Assembly: GCA_018823745.1 (NCBI GenBank)
Contig: JAHJHR010000003.1
Span: 310,001-374,000, forward strand
Origin: Alphaproteobacteria bacterium
GTDB lineage: Bacteria; Pseudomonadota; Alphaproteobacteria; Oceanibaculales; Oceanibaculaceae
Reading direction: 5' to 3'
DNA: 64,000 nucleotides
Part shown: piece after piece, positions 25,329 to 34,125 of the stretch
Layout of the letters: the number at the start of each line of letters is the position of its first letter
Numbering within the stretch: the first letter of the stretch is position 1
Translations under genes and position numbers: made by a program
The notes under the pieces: model-generated
The model's database searches: none
What the model was told of the DNA's origin: nothing
What the model saw: the letters and a program-made list of their open reading frames with translations, nothing else

Positions 25329-27352
25329 CGCTGGCCGACGACCGCCGGGTCATGCTGCGCCCGCATCAGCGCCTGCCCGGCAGCGGCAATGCGCTGCGCC
25401 TGCCGCCGATTGCCGGCCACCCATCGCATTAGTCGGGCGGCATGGTCGATATCCGGCTCCGCCCAGAACTGCCCGGCACAATGAGGATAATCCTGCACGG
25501 GGATGAGGTGGCTATCGACCGGGAAGCCGGTTTCCGGCGTCACAAAATCCGCCGTGCCGGACCATCCGGTGGCGATGACCGGCTTGCCCAGCAGCAGCGC
25601 CTCCGCCGGAATGCGCCCGAAGCCTTCCGCCCGGTGCAGCGAGACATGGGCATCGCAGCAGGCCAGCAGGGCATTGGCGTGCAGGCGATCCTCCGTCCGG
25701 TTCAGCAGATGGATACGCGGGTCACCGGCGATTGCGGCCTGCAATCCGGCCCAGCCGGGGATATCCGGCGCGCCGTTCATTGCCTTCAGCACCAGGCCGA
25801 CCGATTGGCGCGTCGGAAAGGCGCGCTGGAAGGCCTGTACCGCCGCCGCCGGGTTCTTGCGTGACAGGGTCGAGCGGGCATCGAAGCCGGCATGAAACAG
25901 GTAATGCTTCTCCGGCAGGCCGAAACCCGCGCGGCTGAATTGCGCCGGCAGATCAGCGGTTACGGCCGGCGGCATGTCCAGCACCGGCACCGGCGCCTCC
26001 CGCCGCCAGACCCGGGCCAGAAAATCGCTCATCGCCCAGATTTCGTCCAGCCCCGCATAGGCCAGCCGCAGGGATGCCGGCCAGTGCGGCAATTCCCAGG
26101 GCAGCAGGCCGATGACTTTGCGATCCGCGAAAAACCCCTCGCCCTCCTTCGCCAACAGATCCAGAAGATCGAAGCCGGTGAGGCAGACAAGGACCGACCG
26201 GTAGCGCGGGGGTCGGGCCGGCCCCCCGCCCGGCGGCATATCGACCAGATCAACCGGCAACCCTGCCGCCTGAAGCGCGCCGGCTGCCTGCCTTGCATCC
26301 TCGCCAATGCCCAGAGCCGCCGAGGCATGGCCGATGATGCTGACCCCGCCCATCTCCGGCTGCGGCGCGCGGTGCAGCGCCGGAACGGCCAGCGCCGCCA
26401 CCTCCCGACCACCATGAAATTTCCGCCAGAGCGCAAAGCCTTCCGCGCCCTCCGGCTGGCGCAGATCGAAGGCGGCCTGTAGATCGGGCCGGGCCTGATA
26501 GACCGCCGCCGCGATCCCGGCTTGCGTCCAGCCAGGGGCGTCCAAGAGTGCAGGATAGACGCGCGCACCCTCCAGCAGGCACCAGGACAGGAAGCCACTT
26601 CGGCCCTCCTGTGTCATCAACGGAAACAGCGCCTGAAGATCAGGCCGCAAATGCCACAGCGCCAGCATCAGCCGGGTGATCGGCAAAGGCAGGCCCGTCG
26701 AGAGCGTGGCTATCGGTGCATGCAGGCCCTCGTCATGCGCCTGCCCCGGCATATAGCTGAAGCGCAGCAGACGGCCCTTGGTAAAGGCCAGGACAGCCGC
26801 CTCCGGCTCCGGCGGATCGATGACCACGCTGTGGAGATCGGGCGCCAGCGGATCGGCGGTCGAGCGCGCGACCCGGCCAGCCTGCGCGCCAAGGCACAGC
26901 AGCGTGACGGGGGCGGCCAGCGGCGCGACAGCGAGGCCCTGCCGCCTGCCCTCCAGAGGCCAGCGCCGATAGAGCGGGTGCAGGGCTGTGACCTGCCCGG
27001 CCAGAAAGTCGCGCAGCGCCGGATAGGCGGGGCCTTCCAGCAGGCCCGCATCCTCCGCCTTATCGACCAGAAAGGCGGTGATCGCCGCCAGCGTGCCAGC
27101 GTCCAGATTGCGTGCGGCCTCCCGTAGCGCTGGCCCCTCGCCCGCCTCGCACCGCAACAGCAGCACGCGCCAGGGCGGTTGCCGCAGCAGGACACGCAGC
27201 GGGTCCAGCGCCGTGCGGCAGGCCAGCGCCGTGCCCTCCCGCCAGGGCCTGTCGGCATGGAAATGCGTCAGGGTGACATCCGGCCCTAGGGAAAATCGCC
27301 CCGCGCCGTCAACACCAGGAGCAGGCGCGGCCCGGAGCGCCAGCGGAGTCAT
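25292..27352 (-). CDS. Group 1 (GT4-type) glycosyltransferase with N-terminal repeat domain
   Basis: 686 residues. Residues 1-330 are not a glycosyltransferase domain and contain two similar units, at about 236-263 ([20 protein letters not shown]...W) and 288-316 ([20 protein letters not shown]...W). Residues 336-686 form a GT-B domain: [20 protein letters not shown], the C-terminal [40 protein letters not shown] (the E-x7-E region) and [16 protein letters not shown]. It starts with ATGA overlapping the RTX gene stop, so the two are made together. The RTX protein could be its acceptor (inference) or both may serve a surface glycan. Confidence 0.82.
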   Translation of the reverse strand: MTPLALRAAPAPGVDGAGRFSLGPDVTLTHFHADRPWREGTALACRTALDPLRVLLRQPPWRVLLLRCEAGEGPALREAARNLDAGTLAAITAFLVDKAEDAGLLEGPAYPALRDFLAGQVTALHPLYRRWPLEGRRQGLAVAPLAAPVTLLCLGAQAGRVARSTADPLAPDLHSVVIDPPEPEAAVLAFTKGRLLRFSYMPGQAHDEGLHAPIATLSTGLPLPITRLMLALWHLRPDLQALFPLMTQEGRSGFLSWCLLEGARVYPALLDAPGWTQAGIAAAVYQARPDLQAAFDLRQPEGAEGFALWRKFHGGREVAALAVPALHRAPQPEMGGVSIIGHASAALGIGEDARQAAGALQAAGLPVDLVDMPPGGGPARPPRYRSVLVCLTGFDLLDLLAKEGEGFFADRKVIGLLPWELPHWPASLRLAYAGLDEIWAMSDFLARVWRREAPVPVLDMPPAVTADLPAQFSRAGFGLPEKHYLFHAGFDARSTLSRKNPAAAVQAFQRAFPTRQSVGLVLKAMNGAPDIPGWAGLQAAIAGDPRIHLLNRTEDRLHANALLACCDAHVSLHRAEGFGRIPAEALLLGKPVIATGWSGTADFVTPETGFPVDSHLIPVQDYPHCAGQFWAEPDIDHAARLMRWVAGNRRQAQRIAAAGQALMRAQHDPAVVGQRYRARLESLGWL

Positions 27353-28272
27353 GTCAGCACCAGGAAATGATCGACGGTCAGCTCTGCCGGATCGACGCCG
27401 AGCAGCGTGACCATGGCCCCTGCCCCCAGATCCAGCACCGCATTGCCGTCTGCATCGCGGCCGAGATTTGCCAGCATCGCGATGGCGTCGAGGCCGAGAT
27501 CAGCGGCAAGCTCGATGCGGTCCTCGGCGAGATCGAAATCCAGCACCAGATTGGCCTCGTCGCCGGCCTTGAAGGCGAAGACATCACGGCCGGTACCGCC
27601 GGACAGCGTGTCACTGCCCCTGCCGGCATGGATCGTATCGTCGCCGGCACCGCCATCGATGCGGTCATCATCCTTGCCGCCCCGCAGCCGGTCAGTGTCG
27701 CTGCCGCCGGACAGGCTGTCGGCACCGCGATTGCCTTCCAGCGCATTGTCGCCCGCTTCGGCGGCCAGCGTGTCGTCGCCCAGCCCGCCGATCAGGCAAT
27801 CGGCACCAGCGCCGCCTTCCAGCCGGTCATCGCCCTTGCCACCGCGCAACGCATCATCCCCGGCCCCGCCGAGCAGCGTGTCGTCGCCCGTTGCCCCCTG
27901 GATGCTGTCCTCGCCCTGCCCGCCAATGACGATATTGTCCAGCGCATTGCCGGTCACCTGCGCGCCCTCCGGGGCCAGAATCTGGACCGCCTCGATATCA
28001 CCGGGCAGGGCCGCGACATTGAAGGGGGTGCGCAACATGTCCTGGCCAGCGCCGCCGCCGGCCAGCACATCGCGCGGGTCCAGCCATTCGATCAGGTCAT
28101 CGCCCGCCCCGCCGCGCAGCACCGCCGGCGCGTCACCGGAACGCACCAGCGAGTCGAATCCCTCGAAACCCTGGAAAGCCTCGCCGAGCATCATCCGGTC
28201 GCGGTCAGACAGGGCGGCGTTTTCCTCGAAGAACGCAGATGGAACCGTCGCCATGCCGGTAGCAGCCCCCAT
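27349..28272 (-). CDS. Small RTX (haemolysin-type calcium-binding repeat) protein
   Basis: 307 residues, acidic. After about 115 residues with one early repeat (GGAGDDLIE), a block of glycine-rich nonapeptides runs from about residue 117 to 230: [45 protein letters not shown] and others. These form calcium-binding beta-rolls outside the cell. The last 75 residues ([20 protein letters not shown]... ending VDHFLVLT) look like the uncleaved type I secretion signal. No ABC/MFP secretion genes are in the window. No enzymatic domain is evident. It heads a two-gene operon with the GT4 enzyme. A start 6 codons later (28254) is possible. Confidence 0.85.
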   Translation of the reverse strand: MGAATGMATVPSAFFEENAALSDRDRMMLGEAFQGFEGFDSLVRSGDAPAVLRGGAGDDLIEWLDPRDVLAGGGAGQDMLRTPFNVAALPGDIEAVQILAPEGAQVTGNALDNIVIGGQGEDSIQGATGDDTLLGGAGDDALRGGKGDDRLEGGAGADCLIGGLGDDTLAAEAGDNALEGNRGADSLSGGSDTDRLRGGKDDDRIDGGAGDDTIHAGRGSDTLSGGTGRDVFAFKAGDEANLVLDFDLAEDRIELAADLGLDAIAMLANLGRDADGNAVLDLGAGAMVTLLGVDPAELTVDHFLVLT

Positions 28273-28494
28273 GCCTAAATACCATTAGTTTTAGATTGAT
28301 TTATCATACAACCGCATTCAAGCAGCAATCAGGACCGGCAAGCATCCCTGCCGTCGCAATGCTGCCGATTGAACCGGCGCGCGACCTGCGGTAGTTGTTT
28401 TGCAGATTTACAGGCGACCCGCCGGAATACCGGCTGCGCCGACAGATTTGACTGCCCTTGCGACCCTGCAACCCATTCTTGAAGGAATAGCCTC

Positions 28495-29502
28495 GTGTCT
28501 GCCATCGAAGCGCCGTATCTCATGTTCCTGGGCGATGCGCCCGACCAGCTGGCTGCCAAGACGGCCTTCGGCGTGAAATTCTGGCGCCCGGAAAAGTGCC
28601 TGGGCCAGTTCCGCCTGCCGGGCTGCAAGGCCGATCTGGGCCTGCCCGACATGACCATTGAGGAAGCCGCCAAGGCCGGGGTGAAGACCATCATCGTCGG
28701 TGTCGCCAATCGCGGCGGACTGATGGGGCAGAGCTGGATAGAGCCGCTGAAGAAGGGCCTGGAGCTGGGCATGGACATCTCGTCCGGCCTGCACCGCAAG
28801 GTCGCCGACGTGCCGGAGCTGAAGGCCGCCGCCGCTGCCAATGGCCGCACCATCACCGATGTGCGCCATCCGACCCGCGATTTCGATGTCGCCAGCGGCA
28901 TCAAGCGCAGCGGCAAGCGCCTGCTGACCGTCGGCACCGATTGTTCGGTCGGCAAGATGTTCACCACGCTGGCCTTCGAGGCCGAGATGAAGAAGCGCGG
29001 CATGAAGGCTGATTTCCGCGCCACCGGCCAGACCGGCATCTTCATTGTCGGTGACGGTGTGTCGGTCGATGCGGTGATCGCCGATTTCATCTCCGGCGCG
29101 GTCGAATGGCTGGCCCCGGCGAATGATGACGACCATTGGGATCTGATCGAAGGCCAGGGCTCGCTGTTCCACGCCTCCTATGCCGGCGTCTCGCTGGGCC
29201 TGCTGCATGGCGCCCAGGCCGATGTGATCGTCATCGGCACCGAGGCGAACCGCCCGCATATGCGTGGCCTGCCGGGCTACAAGCTGCCCAGCCTGAAGGA
29301 CACCATCGATCTGAACCTGCGCGCCGGCAGCCTGACCAACCCGGCGATCAAGGCCGGCGGCGTCACCGTCAACACCTCCATGCTGTCCGAGGCCGAGGCC
29401 AGGGACATGCTGAAGAAGATCGAGGACGAGACCAGCCTGCCGGCCACTGATCCGGTCCGCTTCGGCGTCGGGGCGCTGGTCGATCACATCGCCAAGCTGT
29501 GA
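28495..29502 (+). CDS. dgcN: D-glutamate N-acetyltransferase DgcN (DUF1611)
   Basis: 335 residues, GTG start with GAAGGA upstream. The sequence follows the DgcN/DUF1611 pattern closely: APYLMFLGDAPDQLAAKTAF at the N-terminus, KTIIVGVANRGGLMGQSW, a P-loop-like VGTDCSVGKMFTTLAFEAEM, FRATGQTGIFIVGDGVSVDA, and DDDHWDLIEGQGSLFH. In the published marine pathway DgcN acetylates D-glutamate and DgcA racemises N-acetyl-D-glutamate to the L form. The next gene overlaps by TGATG and has the dgcA signature, supporting the call. The DgcR-type regulator is not nearby. Confidence 0.88.
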   Translation: MSAIEAPYLMFLGDAPDQLAAKTAFGVKFWRPEKCLGQFRLPGCKADLGLPDMTIEEAAKAGVKTIIVGVANRGGLMGQSWIEPLKKGLELGMDISSGLHRKVADVPELKAAAAANGRTITDVRHPTRDFDVASGIKRSGKRLLTVGTDCSVGKMFTTLAFEAEMKKRGMKADFRATGQTGIFIVGDGVSVDAVIADFISGAVEWLAPANDDDHWDLIEGQGSLFHASYAGVSLGLLHGAQADVIVIGTEANRPHMRGLPGYKLPSLKDTIDLNLRAGSLTNPAIKAGGVTVNTSMLSEAEARDMLKKIEDETSLPATDPVRFGVGALVDHIAKL

Positions 29503-30485
29503 TGCGCCAGCTTTCCATCCAGCGGGAGAGCTTCCCGATCCGGGGCGTGTTCCGCATTTCGCGCGGGGCACGCACCGAGGCCCATGTCGTCACCGTCACT
29601 TTGACCGAAAACGGCGCGCGGGGCTGGGGCGAATGCGTGCCCTATGCCCGCTATGACGAGACGCTGGACAGCGTCATCGCCGAGATCGAGGCGGCGCGTG
29701 CCGCCCTCGAATCGGGCATTGGCCGGGAAGAACTGCTGGGCGTCATGAAGAATGGTGCCGCCCGCAACGCGGTCGATTGCGCGCTGTGGGATCTGGAAGC
29801 GAAGCTGTCCGGCACGCCGGTCTGGCAGCTGGCCGGCCTGGCTTCCGCGCCGAAGCCGCTGGTCACTGCCTATACGATCAGCCTCGACGCGCCGGAAGCC
29901 ATGGGCAAGGCGGCGGCGGAGAATGCCGACCGGCCGCTGCTGAAGCTGAAGCTGACCGGCGAGGGCGATCTGGAACGGGTCGAGGCGATCCACCACAACG
30001 CGCCCAAGGCCCGGCTGATCGTCGATGCCAATGAGGGCTGGAGCCTGGAGCAGTATCTGCGCTATGCCCCGGCGCTGGTCGATCTGGGTGTGGAAATGAT
30101 CGAGCAGCCGCTGAAGGCCGCCGATGATGCGCCGCTGGCCGGGGCCGAGCATCCGCTGCCGGTCTGCGCTGATGAGAGCTGCCATGATCTGCGCTCGCTG
30201 GAGCACATGGTCGGCAAATACGAGATGATCAACATCAAGCTCGACAAGACCGGTGGCCTGACCGAGGCGCTACGCCTGAAGGCAGCGGCGGAGAAGGCCG
30301 GGCTGGGCGTCATGCTGGGTTGCATGCTGGGTACATCGCTGTCGATGGCGCCGGGCGTGATCGCCGGCCAGGGTGCGAAGGTCGTCGATCTGGACGCACC
30401 GCTGCTGCTCGCCCATGACCGCGAGGGCGGGCTGACCTATGAGGGCAGCATCGTGCACCCGCCGAAACCGTCGCTCTGGGGATAG
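29502..30485 (+). CDS. dgcA: N-acetyl-D-glutamate racemase / dipeptide epimerase DgcA
   Basis: 327 residues, enolase superfamily (muconate lactonising/AEE group). The full catalytic set can be read: K148 and K150 in LLKLKL, D175 in VDANEGW, E201 in IEQPL, D224 in CADESC, and K246 in NIKLDKTGG. These are the two-base residues and metal ligands of L-Ala-D/L-Glu epimerases. Coupled to dgcN by TGATG. By context it racemises N-acetyl-D-glutamate; on its own it could be annotated as a dipeptide epimerase for cell-wall peptide recycling. Confidence 0.85.
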   Translation: MRQLSIQRESFPIRGVFRISRGARTEAHVVTVTLTENGARGWGECVPYARYDETLDSVIAEIEAARAALESGIGREELLGVMKNGAARNAVDCALWDLEAKLSGTPVWQLAGLASAPKPLVTAYTISLDAPEAMGKAAAENADRPLLKLKLTGEGDLERVEAIHHNAPKARLIVDANEGWSLEQYLRYAPALVDLGVEMIEQPLKAADDAPLAGAEHPLPVCADESCHDLRSLEHMVGKYEMINIKLDKTGGLTEALRLKAAAEKAGLGVMLGCMLGTSLSMAPGVIAGQGAKVVDLDAPLLLAHDREGGLTYEGSIVHPPKPSLWG

Positions 30486-30536
30486 ACGCCGGACTGGCGT
30501 AGGCTGCGTACTGGAATACGGCGACAGGGGGATGCG

Positions 30537-31718
30537 GTGGACCAGTTCAGCGAGACGACATCGGTATCCTGGCTCAGCCGGCTGAAGGACTCGATCATCG
30601 GGGTTCTGATCGGGCTGCTGCTCATCCTCGCCTGCACCGTCGGGCTGTTCTGGAACGAAGGCCGCGCCGTCACCACCGCCCGCTCGCTGGAGGAAGGTGC
30701 CGGGCTGGTTGTCCATGTCTCTTCGGCGACACGCGATGCCGCGAATGAGGGCAAGCTGGTCCACCTGACCGGTCCGGTCGAGACTGATGGCGCCCTCTCC
30801 GACCTGGCCTTTGCCGTATCGGCTACCGGGGTCAGGCTGATCCGCCGGGTCGAGATGTTTCAGTGGCAGGAGGATTCCACCTCCGAAACCCGCAGCAAGC
30901 TGGGCGGCGGCGAGGAAACCGTCACCACCTATACCTATTCCCGGGACTGGTCGGACACGCCCGCCGATTCCGCCCGCTTCCGCAAGCCGGAGGGGCATGG
31001 CAACCCGCCGATGACGCTGCGCAGCCGCACCATCGCCGCCCCCCAGGCCCGGCTGGGGGCCTTCACGCTGGGCCAACCCGTGCTCGACCTGATCGATGGC
31101 GACCGCCCCCTGCCCCTCGATGCCACACAGCTTCAGCGCAGCCGCGCCGCCTATGGTGGGGGCAAGAAGGTCAGCCTGATCGATGATCGGCTGTATCTGG
31201 GGGCCGATCCAGAAAGCCCGGCCATCGGTGATTACCGGATCGCCTATGAGATCGTGCCGCTCGGCCCGGTCAGCATCATCGGCCGGCAGAGCGGTGACAC
31301 GCTGACCCCCTATCCAACGAAGGCTGGCGACCGCCTGCTGATCGTGACGCGCGGCGATGTGCCAGCAGACGAAATGTTTGCCGCCGAACAGGCCGCGAAT
31401 GCCGTGCTGGGCTGGGTACTGCGCGCTGTCGGGCTGATCTTCCTGTTTGTCGGCTTTATGCTGGTGATGCGGCCGATGGCGGTTGCCGCCGATATCGTGC
31501 CGATGCTGGGCACGCTGGTCCAGTTCGGCCATGCGCTGATTGCCTTCTGCCTGGCGCTTCTGCTGGGGGCATCGACCATTGCACTTGCCTGGTTCTTCTA
31601 TCGCCCGCTATTGGCAATCGGCATCCTGGTTGCCGGCGTCGTTTTGGCCGCCGGTATCCTGTATCTGCGCCGCCGCAAGACCGGCACCCTGCCGCCACCG
31701 GCCGGCATGCCAGCTTGA
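30537..31718 (+). CDS. TMEM43-family membrane protein
   Basis: 393 residues, GTG start behind CAGGGGG. One N-terminal TM (SIIGVLIGLLLILACTVGLF) is followed by FWNEGRAVTTARSLEEGAG, the TMEM43/LUMA hallmark. Next come a soluble domain of about 270 residues (EMFQWQEDSTSETRSKLGGG, TYTYSRDWSDTPADSARF) and a cluster of three or four C-terminal TM helices. Bacterial members have no proven role; the human homologue is an inner-nuclear/ER membrane protein. It follows dgcA by 51 bases and may share its promoter, but has no obvious pathway link. Confidence 0.8.
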   Translation: MDQFSETTSVSWLSRLKDSIIGVLIGLLLILACTVGLFWNEGRAVTTARSLEEGAGLVVHVSSATRDAANEGKLVHLTGPVETDGALSDLAFAVSATGVRLIRRVEMFQWQEDSTSETRSKLGGGEETVTTYTYSRDWSDTPADSARFRKPEGHGNPPMTLRSRTIAAPQARLGAFTLGQPVLDLIDGDRPLPLDATQLQRSRAAYGGGKKVSLIDDRLYLGADPESPAIGDYRIAYEIVPLGPVSIIGRQSGDTLTPYPTKAGDRLLIVTRGDVPADEMFAAEQAANAVLGWVLRAVGLIFLFVGFMLVMRPMAVAADIVPMLGTLVQFGHALIAFCLALLLGASTIALAWFFYRPLLAIGILVAGVVLAAGILYLRRRKTGTLPPPAGMPA

Positions 31719-31723
31719 GAGCC

Positions 31724-31746
31724 GGCCATGCGCTCAAGGCATGGCC
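31724..31746 (+). terminator. Hairpin after the TMEM43-type gene
   Basis: A perfect 8-base stem GGCCATGC/GCATGGCC with a 7-base loop, 5 bases after the stop codon. There is no T-tract, so it may protect the 3' end or assist Rho termination rather than terminate by itself. Confidence 0.35.
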
Positions 31747-31849
31747 CTCCGCACGGAACGCCCCATCTTCACCTTTCGTATTGCGCCCGCGACCGCATCG
31801 CCTATGGTTCGCGTCGCCTGACTGAAACGTAAGAAGAGGACACGCCTCC

Positions 31850-33010
31850 ATGTCCGAGATGACAGAGAGTTTTCCCGAGATTCGCGATGCCGTCCGCCAG
31901 CTTTGCGCCGGCTTCCCCGGCGAATACTGGCGCGAGACCGACCGCGAGCGCGCCTATCCGACGGCTTTCGTGAAGGCGCTGACCGAGGCCGGCTACCTCT
32001 CCGTGCTGATCCCGGAAGAATATGGCGGCAGCGGGCTGGGCATCGAGGCGGCGGCGGCGATCCTGGAGGAAATCCAGAAGGCCGGCTGCAACGGGGCTGC
32101 CTGCCACGCCCAGATGTACACGATGGGCACGCTGCTGCGGCACGGCAATGACGCGCAGAAGCAGCAGTATCTGCCGAAGATCGCCACCGGCGAGCTGCGC
32201 CTACAGGCCTTCGGCGTGACCGAGCCGACCGCCGGCACCGACACCACCTCGATCCGCACCGTGGCGGTGCGCGAGGGCGACAAATACATCATCAACGGCC
32301 AGAAGGTCTGGACCAGCCGGGCCGAGCATTCCGACCTGATGATCCTGCTGGCCCGCACCACGCCGAAGGATCAGGTGACAAAGAAGACCGAGGGCCTGTC
32401 GGTCTTTCTGGTCGATATGAAACAGGCGCTGGGCAAGGGGCTGACCATCCGGCCGATACGCACCATGCTGAACCACGCCACCACGGAAATCTTCCTGGAC
32501 GATCTGGAAGTGCCGGCGGAGAACCTGATCGGCGAGGAAGGCAAGGGCTTCCGCTACATCCTGGACGGGATGAATGCGGAGCGCATCCTGATCGCCTCGG
32601 AATGCATCGGCGATGCCCGCTGGTTCATCAAGAAGGCCACCGACTACGCCAATGAGCGCAAGGTGTTCAACCGCCCGATCGGCCAGAACCAGGGCATCCA
32701 GTTCCCGATCGCCAAGGCCTATGCCCAGTCGGAAGCAGCCGCCCTGATGGTCGAGCGCGCGGCGCAGATGTATGATTCCAAGCAGCCCTGCGGCAAGGAA
32801 GCCAATATGGCGAAGCTGCTGGCGGCCGATGCCTCCTGGGCGGCGGCCGATATGTGCCTGCAGACGCATGGCGGCTTCGGTTTCGCCGAGGAATATGATG
32901 TCGAGCGCAAGTTCCGCGAAACCCGGCTGTACCAGATCGCGCCGATCTCGACGAACCTGATCTATTCCTATTTGGCCGAGCATGTGCTGGGCCTGCCGCG
33001 TTCTTACTGA
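31850..33010 (+). CDS. Acyl-CoA dehydrogenase family protein
   Basis: 386 residues with AAGAAGAGGA upstream. FAD and substrate motifs are present: LRLQAFGVTEPTAGTDTTSI, then YIINGQKVWTSRAEHSDLMI and QTHGGFGFAEEYDVERKFRE. The C-terminal active-site loop reads LYQIAPISTNLIYSYLAEHV. The usual YEGT catalytic Glu is not at that position, so the base may come from another helix (as in isovaleryl- or long-chain-type enzymes), or the chemistry may differ. It leads a three-gene coupled operon with a CoA-transferase and a hydratase-like protein, which suggests degradation of a CoA-activated branched or dicarboxylic acid. Confidence 0.88.
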   Translation: MSEMTESFPEIRDAVRQLCAGFPGEYWRETDRERAYPTAFVKALTEAGYLSVLIPEEYGGSGLGIEAAAAILEEIQKAGCNGAACHAQMYTMGTLLRHGNDAQKQQYLPKIATGELRLQAFGVTEPTAGTDTTSIRTVAVREGDKYIINGQKVWTSRAEHSDLMILLARTTPKDQVTKKTEGLSVFLVDMKQALGKGLTIRPIRTMLNHATTEIFLDDLEVPAENLIGEEGKGFRYILDGMNAERILIASECIGDARWFIKKATDYANERKVFNRPIGQNQGIQFPIAKAYAQSEAAALMVERAAQMYDSKQPCGKEANMAKLLAADASWAAADMCLQTHGGFGFAEEYDVERKFRETRLYQIAPISTNLIYSYLAEHVLGLPRSY

Positions 33011-34125
33011 TGGGTGCCCTGGACGGATTGCTGGTGGTGGCGCTGGAACAGGCCGTCGCCGCCCCGCTCTGCACCGCGAAGCTGGCCGATGCCGGTGCCA
33101 GGGTCATCAAGATCGAACGGGTCGAGGGCGATTTCGCGCGCGGCTATGACCGGGCGGTGAACGGGCAGTCCAGCTATTTCGTCTGGCTGAACCGGGGCAA
33201 GGAATCGCTGACCCTCGACATCAAGAACCCGGACGACAAGGCATTGCTGACCCGCATCCTGGCGAAGGCCGATGTGTTCGTGCAGAACCTGCTGCCCGGG
33301 GCTGCCGGCCGCGCCGGTTTCGGCTCGGAGGAATTGCGCCAGCGCCATCCCGGCATGATCACGGTCGATATCAGCGGCTATGGCGACAGCGGGCCGATGG
33401 CCGAGATGAAGGCCTATGATCTGCTGGTGCAGGCGGAAAGCGGTGTCTGCTCGGTCACCGGCACGGCGACGGACATGGCGCGCGTCGGCATTTCCATCGG
33501 CGACATCGGCGCCGGCATGAACGCCTATGCCGCCGTGCTGGAAGCGCTGATCCAGCGCGGCATCACCGGCAAGGGGGCGGCGATCCAGGTCTCGTTGTTC
33601 GACGGGCTGGCCGACTGGATGAACGTGCCATACCTGCAATATGCCTATGGCGGCACCGGTCCGGCGCGCATCGGCCTGGGCCATGCGACGATCCAGCCCT
33701 ATGGCGCCTATCAATGCGCTGATGGCCAGATCATGCTGGCGATCCAGAACGAACGCGAATGGGTGCGGCTCTGCGCCGAGGTGCTGGGCCAGCCCGGCCT
33801 CGCCACGGATGAGCGCTTCAACACCAATGTCGCGCGCTGCGCCAACCGCCCGGCGCTGACCGAGGCCATCGAATCCGTCTTCCGCCCGCTGACCCGCGCA
33901 CAGGCCTCAGCCCTGCTGAAGGCCGCCCAGATCGCCTTCGCCTCGGTCAATACGGTGGAGGATCTGAAAACTCACCCGGCCCTGCGGCTGACGCCGATGG
34001 ACACGCCGGAAGGACCGGTCGAGATCATCGCGCCCGCTCCGATCACCGATGGAAAAAGCCATCCGATGCGCCCGATGCCTGCCATCGGCCAGCATTCGCA
34101 CGCCCTTCGTCAGGAGTTCGCATGA
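33010..34125 (+). CDS. Class III CoA-transferase (CaiB/BaiF family)
   Basis: 371 residues. It starts by TGATG overlap with the dehydrogenase stop. Motifs: LLVVALEQAVAAPLCTAKLA, DAGARVIKIERVEGDFARGY, LNRGKESLTLDIKNPDDKAL, and VQNLLPGAAGRAGFGSEELR. The family's catalytic Asp lies in the segment around YDLLVQAESG. It moves CoA between carboxylic acids (succinyl-CoA or acetyl-CoA as donor), activating the operon's substrate without ATP. Exact acids unknown. Confidence 0.92.
   Translation: MGALDGLLVVALEQAVAAPLCTAKLADAGARVIKIERVEGDFARGYDRAVNGQSSYFVWLNRGKESLTLDIKNPDDKALLTRILAKADVFVQNLLPGAAGRAGFGSEELRQRHPGMITVDISGYGDSGPMAEMKAYDLLVQAESGVCSVTGTATDMARVGISIGDIGAGMNAYAAVLEALIQRGITGKGAAIQVSLFDGLADWMNVPYLQYAYGGTGPARIGLGHATIQPYGAYQCADGQIMLAIQNEREWVRLCAEVLGQPGLATDERFNTNVARCANRPALTEAIESVFRPLTRAQASALLKAAQIAFASVNTVEDLKTHPALRLTPMDTPEGPVEIIAPAPITDGKSHPMRPMPAIGQHSHALRQEFA

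Noticed and set aside
27550..28130. Apparent DNA tandem repeat in the RTX gene
   Set aside because: The repetition reflects the nonapeptide code of the RTX protein; unit sequences differ and there are no spacers or exact repeats, so it is neither a CRISPR nor a satellite.
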